6,915 nt of DNA, from assembly GCA_038231495.1 (NCBI GenBank), contig JBBRLG010000406.1, forward strand, positions 1 to 6,915, given 5' to 3'. Under the pieces are notes generated by a model. It was given only the letters and a program-made list of their open reading frames with translations, had not been told where the DNA came from and did no database searches. The translations under genes were made by a program, and so were the position numbers. Positions within the stretch are counted from its first letter, which is position 1; each line of letters opens with the position of its first letter. The DNA comes from JBBRLG01 sp038231495. Its GTDB lineage: Bacteria > Planctomycetota > Planctomycetia > Gemmatales > Gemmataceae. This document shows, piece by piece, positions 5,415-6,915 of the stretch.

Positions 5415-6062
5415 TCACCCGCCGACGGGCGGCCGGGGCACAGTACGCCCGTTTCCGCGCGCCGCGGGCCGGTCGGCACCTGCCGCGGCCTGGGGCGCGG
5501 TCTTTCGTCGGCTCGCATCCGCGTTGAATTCACCGTTTGGTGACGGTGCCGGGTGGGTCGTCGGCTCGACTGCCTCCTCGTCGTACTCTTCCGCTTCCGG
5601 TTCCGGATTCAAAAGCATTTCGGCCATCAAATCCGCCTGCGAGCGGCCGACGTAGGGCAGTACGGTGCGCATCAAATTGCACGCAAGATCAGCCGGCATC
5701 CGCGCGCCAATGATCTCTTGCAACGCCGCCGGCTGGGGCGCGCGGCTATATTGTTCCACCTCCTGCAAGTCGAGCGTGTCGGGGTTCACGGTCGCGGCCG
5801 GCTTGCCCAGGACGTACTGGAACAAGAGCTTGATCGCGGCCAGCTTGCCGTTCCGAGCCTGCACCACCAGTTCGCCGACAATAACTTCCATGTCCTTGTC
5901 AGTGACGCAATCGAGCATCACCTGGCGAAGTGCGGCCACGCGGCGGGCGAAAGGATTGCCGGGGCCGCCGCCGTTGCCCGGTGCGAAGCGGCCGTTGGCT
6001 TCATGGCCGTTGCTCGAGGCGTCGGGAGCGAGGGGTTCGGATTGGCGTTGGGTCGTGTTCAT
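5415..6062 (-). CDS. Hypothetical protein with GRFAPGN...GGPGNP motif (DUF5681-like)
   Basis: A 215-residue protein. The Gly-rich segment NGRFAPGNGGGPGNPFARR (23-41) followed by helices (VAALRQVMLDC, MEVIVGELVVQARNGKLAAIKLLFQYVLGKP, to about residue 88) resembles the DUF5681 class of short proteins (GRFxxGxxGNPxGRP). Some of these lie near phage small-terminase-like or mobile genes; the function is not established. Residues 112-150 are another helical segment. The C-terminal 65 residues are disordered, first acidic (EPEAEEYDEEAVE), then Pro/Ala/Arg-rich. The start at 6062 is set by GGAG six bases upstream. A longer GTG start at 6113 would place its first codons in a GCGC-rich hairpin and is not favoured. 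No TM or signal sequence is visible. There is no clear functional link to the vapBC pair 169 bases downstream. Confidence 0.65.
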   Translation of the reverse strand: MNTTQRQSEPLAPDASSNGHEANGRFAPGNGGGPGNPFARRVAALRQVMLDCVTDKDMEVIVGELVVQARNGKLAAIKLLFQYVLGKPAATVNPDTLDLQEVEQYSRAPQPAALQEIIGARMPADLACNLMRTVLPYVGRSQADLMAEMLLNPEPEAEEYDEEAVEPTTHPAPSPNGEFNADASRRKTAPQAAAGADRPAARGNGRTVPRPPVGG

Positions 6063-6295
6063 GACAGTCTCCGCATGGTTGAGGGTACTCGGAAACGCGC
6101 GTAAGCGCGCCACCCTCTAGTGTGCCACAACGGGGTCGTTATTAAGAGACGAGTATTGGAGACAATGCGTGCCAAATGGCGGGTGTCATTCAGCGGCGTG
6201 GAAAGACGGCAAGAGTATTGACACGGCCTCCGCACTGCGCTACGGTGGATTGACGGGCTTTTTCACTTCGCGTTGGGCTGGCGAGGAGTATCCTC
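6063..6295. promoter_or_regulatory. Divergent intergenic region with candidate plus-strand promoter
   Basis: This gap separates the minus-strand gene ending at 6062 from the plus-strand gene at 6296. TTGACA (6218-6223), a perfect -35, is followed after 17 bases by TACGGT (6241-6246), a poor -10, 50 bases before the start. A GCGC-GTAA-GCGC hairpin lies near 6100. The GAGGAG ribosome binding site at 6283-6288 is part of a small inverted repeat GAGGA-GTA-TCCTC, which could mildly mask it. Confidence 0.35.
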
Positions 6296-6529
6296 TTGGA
6301 CATGCAAGCGTACCTCAAGAATCGCGTTGCTTTTCCCTTGGAGGAATTGGCCAAGCACCGGGGGGAATGGGTTGCGTGGAGTCCGGACGGCACTCGGCTC
6401 GTCGCTTTTTCGCGGGACCCCGAAGCCCTGGACGATCTCGTCCTAGCCGCGGGCGAAGACCCGGAAGACTGTCCGATCGAGGGAATTCCCGATACGGATT
6501 GTGTTCTCGGAGGCTGCAACCTCCTGTGA
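6296..6529 (+). CDS. Small DUF5678-like hypothetical protein
   Basis: A 77-residue protein. The core KHRGEWVAWSPDGTRLVAFS (residues 20-39) followed by a helix (DPEALDDLVLAAG) matches the strand-strand-helix layout of DUF5678-type proteins (YxGxWVAxxxxxVVAxxxxxxEL). It ends in an acidic, Cys-containing tail (DCPIEGIPDTDCVLGG). The function of that family is unknown. The start is a TTG at 6296, seven bases after GAGGAG; the ATG two codons later (6302) is 13 bases away, so TTG is favoured but not certain. The stop overlaps the next frame as GTGA, so the two are translationally coupled. In planctomycetes I recall this small protein paired with a retropepsin-like protease, which fits the next fragment. 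Confidence 0.6.
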   Translation: MDMQAYLKNRVAFPLEELAKHRGEWVAWSPDGTRLVAFSRDPEALDDLVLAAGEDPEDCPIEGIPDTDCVLGGCNLL

Positions 6530-6621
6530 TCTTTCCCTACCTGCCGTTGCCGACCAAAGGCCCGATCCCGTCGCTCGGCGGCGCCACGGACAGAAGGAGG
6601 GGCACGAGGACGATTTCCTAG
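6526..6621 (+). pseudogene. Truncated aspartic-protease-like protein, N-terminal fragment
   Basis: A GTG start at 6526 overlaps the previous stop by four bases. It gives 31 residues opening with IFPYLPLPTKGPIPSLGGAT. The phrase FPYLPLP..GPxPSLGG resembles the N-terminus of retropepsin-like aspartic proteases found in planctomycete genomes (from memory). Such proteins continue for 100 or more residues with a DTGA catalytic motif. Here the frame stops at TAG after SLGGATDRRRGTRTIS, and no DTG motif follows in the other frames. This reads as a gene broken after about codon 22, leaving its coupled upstream partner intact. If the resemblance is wrong, it is simply a short open frame. Confidence 0.45.
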
Positions 6622-6905
6622 AGAAACGGTGCTCGTCCCCCCTTGTTGGTCCGTCAATTGTGGGTGGAATCCGCGATCGTGGTTCAGCCCCGTTCACGGG
6701 GCTTGCCGCGGAGCGGTATTCGGCCCGCCGTTCACGGCGGGTGGACCAGCGGCAATAATCGTGTCCATTAGCCTCGTTCAGAGATTGTCTCGCTTTTAAG
6801 TGCCTCAGAAGCGGTGGTTTACGCAAGGGGGTAGACGAACAGGGGGTGAACAGCTGCAATAGCGGTGGAAGCACTACCAACCGCCGCACCGCAGGAGTTC
6901 ACCCT
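6622..6905. other. Gene-free stretch before the last gene start
   Basis: No frame here looks coding. It contains the paired TTCA hairpins (6687-6741), a repeated AGCGGTGG (around 6811 and 6861), and the ribosome binding site AGGAG (6893-6897) of the gene starting at 6906. No clear promoter could be placed. Confidence 0.5.
6687..6741. repeat. Pair of hairpins with identical TTCA loops
   Basis: GCCCCG-TTCA-CGGGGC (6687-6702) and CCCGCCG-TTCA-CGGCGGG (6724-6741) are perfect stems of six and seven bp with the same four-base loop, 21 bases apart. Stem sequences differ while loop and stem length are conserved, which suggests a structured element such as a REP-like pair, a double terminator or part of a mobile-element end. 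The first lies 65 bases after the truncated protease frame. Confidence 0.75.
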
Positions 6906-6915
6906 ATGAGCATGG
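6906..6915 (+). CDS. Start of an unidentified gene (partial)
   Basis: Only ATGAGCATGG (Met-Ser-Met...) is in the window. AGGAG lies eight bases before the ATG, a good ribosome binding site. The product cannot be identified from three codons. Confidence 0.4.

Noticed and set aside
3969..5543. 524-codon plus-strand open frame
   Set aside because: It lies antisense to the methyltransferase, VapC and VapB, all of which have clear motifs and start signals. Its translation is Arg/Gly/Gln-rich without any domain, as expected for a GC-rich antisense shadow.
6063..6113. Longer GTG start for the GRFAPGN-type gene
   Set aside because: The internal ATG at 6062 has a better ribosome binding site, and the extra residues fall in a GCGC-rich inverted repeat.
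1..6915. tRNA, rRNA or integron integrase genes
   Set aside because: No cloverleaf, conserved rRNA stretch or tyrosine-recombinase motif was seen in any reading frame.

Overview
The window looks like accessory or intergenic-rich chromosome from a GC-rich bacterium, most likely a Planctomycetota member (Gemmata/Pirellula-like). This is inferred from the protein types: a TPR-repeat protein start, a small lysine-tailed HEAT protein, a short GRFAPGN...GGPGNP protein, and a short DUF5678-like protein translationally coupled to an aspartic-protease-like start. Many short repeats sit between the genes. No search could be run, so family names rest on recognisable motifs.

Layout, left to right; everything is on the minus strand unless stated. 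Positions 1-78 hold the first codons of a TPR-like gene. A gap with four copies of a G-rich 14-mer (221-283) separates it from a HEAT-repeat gene (336-857). Ten bases upstream of that is the 3' remnant of a metzincin-type zinc protease (868-1164). It keeps HELGHVLGLSH and the Met-turn but lacks a normal N-terminus, and its reading frame runs out of a half attC site (1073-1108). Between 1109 and 1319 is a short stretch with no convincing gene. A complete, structurally convincing integron attC site follows (1320-1417). The next gene (1412-2137), AT-richer than its neighbours, encodes an unrecognised two-TM protein whose stop codon lies inside the attC box. Together these are a gene cassette of a chromosomal integron or a decayed piece of one; no integrase gene is in the window.

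From 2180 to 2550 there is a possible cassette edge (GTTAGGC), a seven-unit ~20-bp tandem repeat, and a long asymmetric inverted repeat. The host-type region resumes with a secreted LolA-like protein (2565-3329) downstream of a class I SAM-dependent O-methyltransferase (3387-4439). A GTAG-plus-hairpin REP-like element (4515-4539) follows, then a vapBC toxin-antitoxin pair with a 4-nt overlap and a palindromic operator. Next is a short GRFAPGN-type hypothetical protein (5415-6062).

The right end holds the only plus-strand genes: a DUF5678-like small protein (6296-6529) and, overlapping by GTGA, a truncated aspartic-protease-like reading frame (6526-6621). After that come a pair of TTCA-loop hairpins and a well-placed ribosome binding site and ATG at 6906, the start of a gene that leaves the window.

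The most noteworthy content is the cassette: an attC-linked, unrecognised membrane protein, plus an in-frame fusion between a half attC and a protease fragment.
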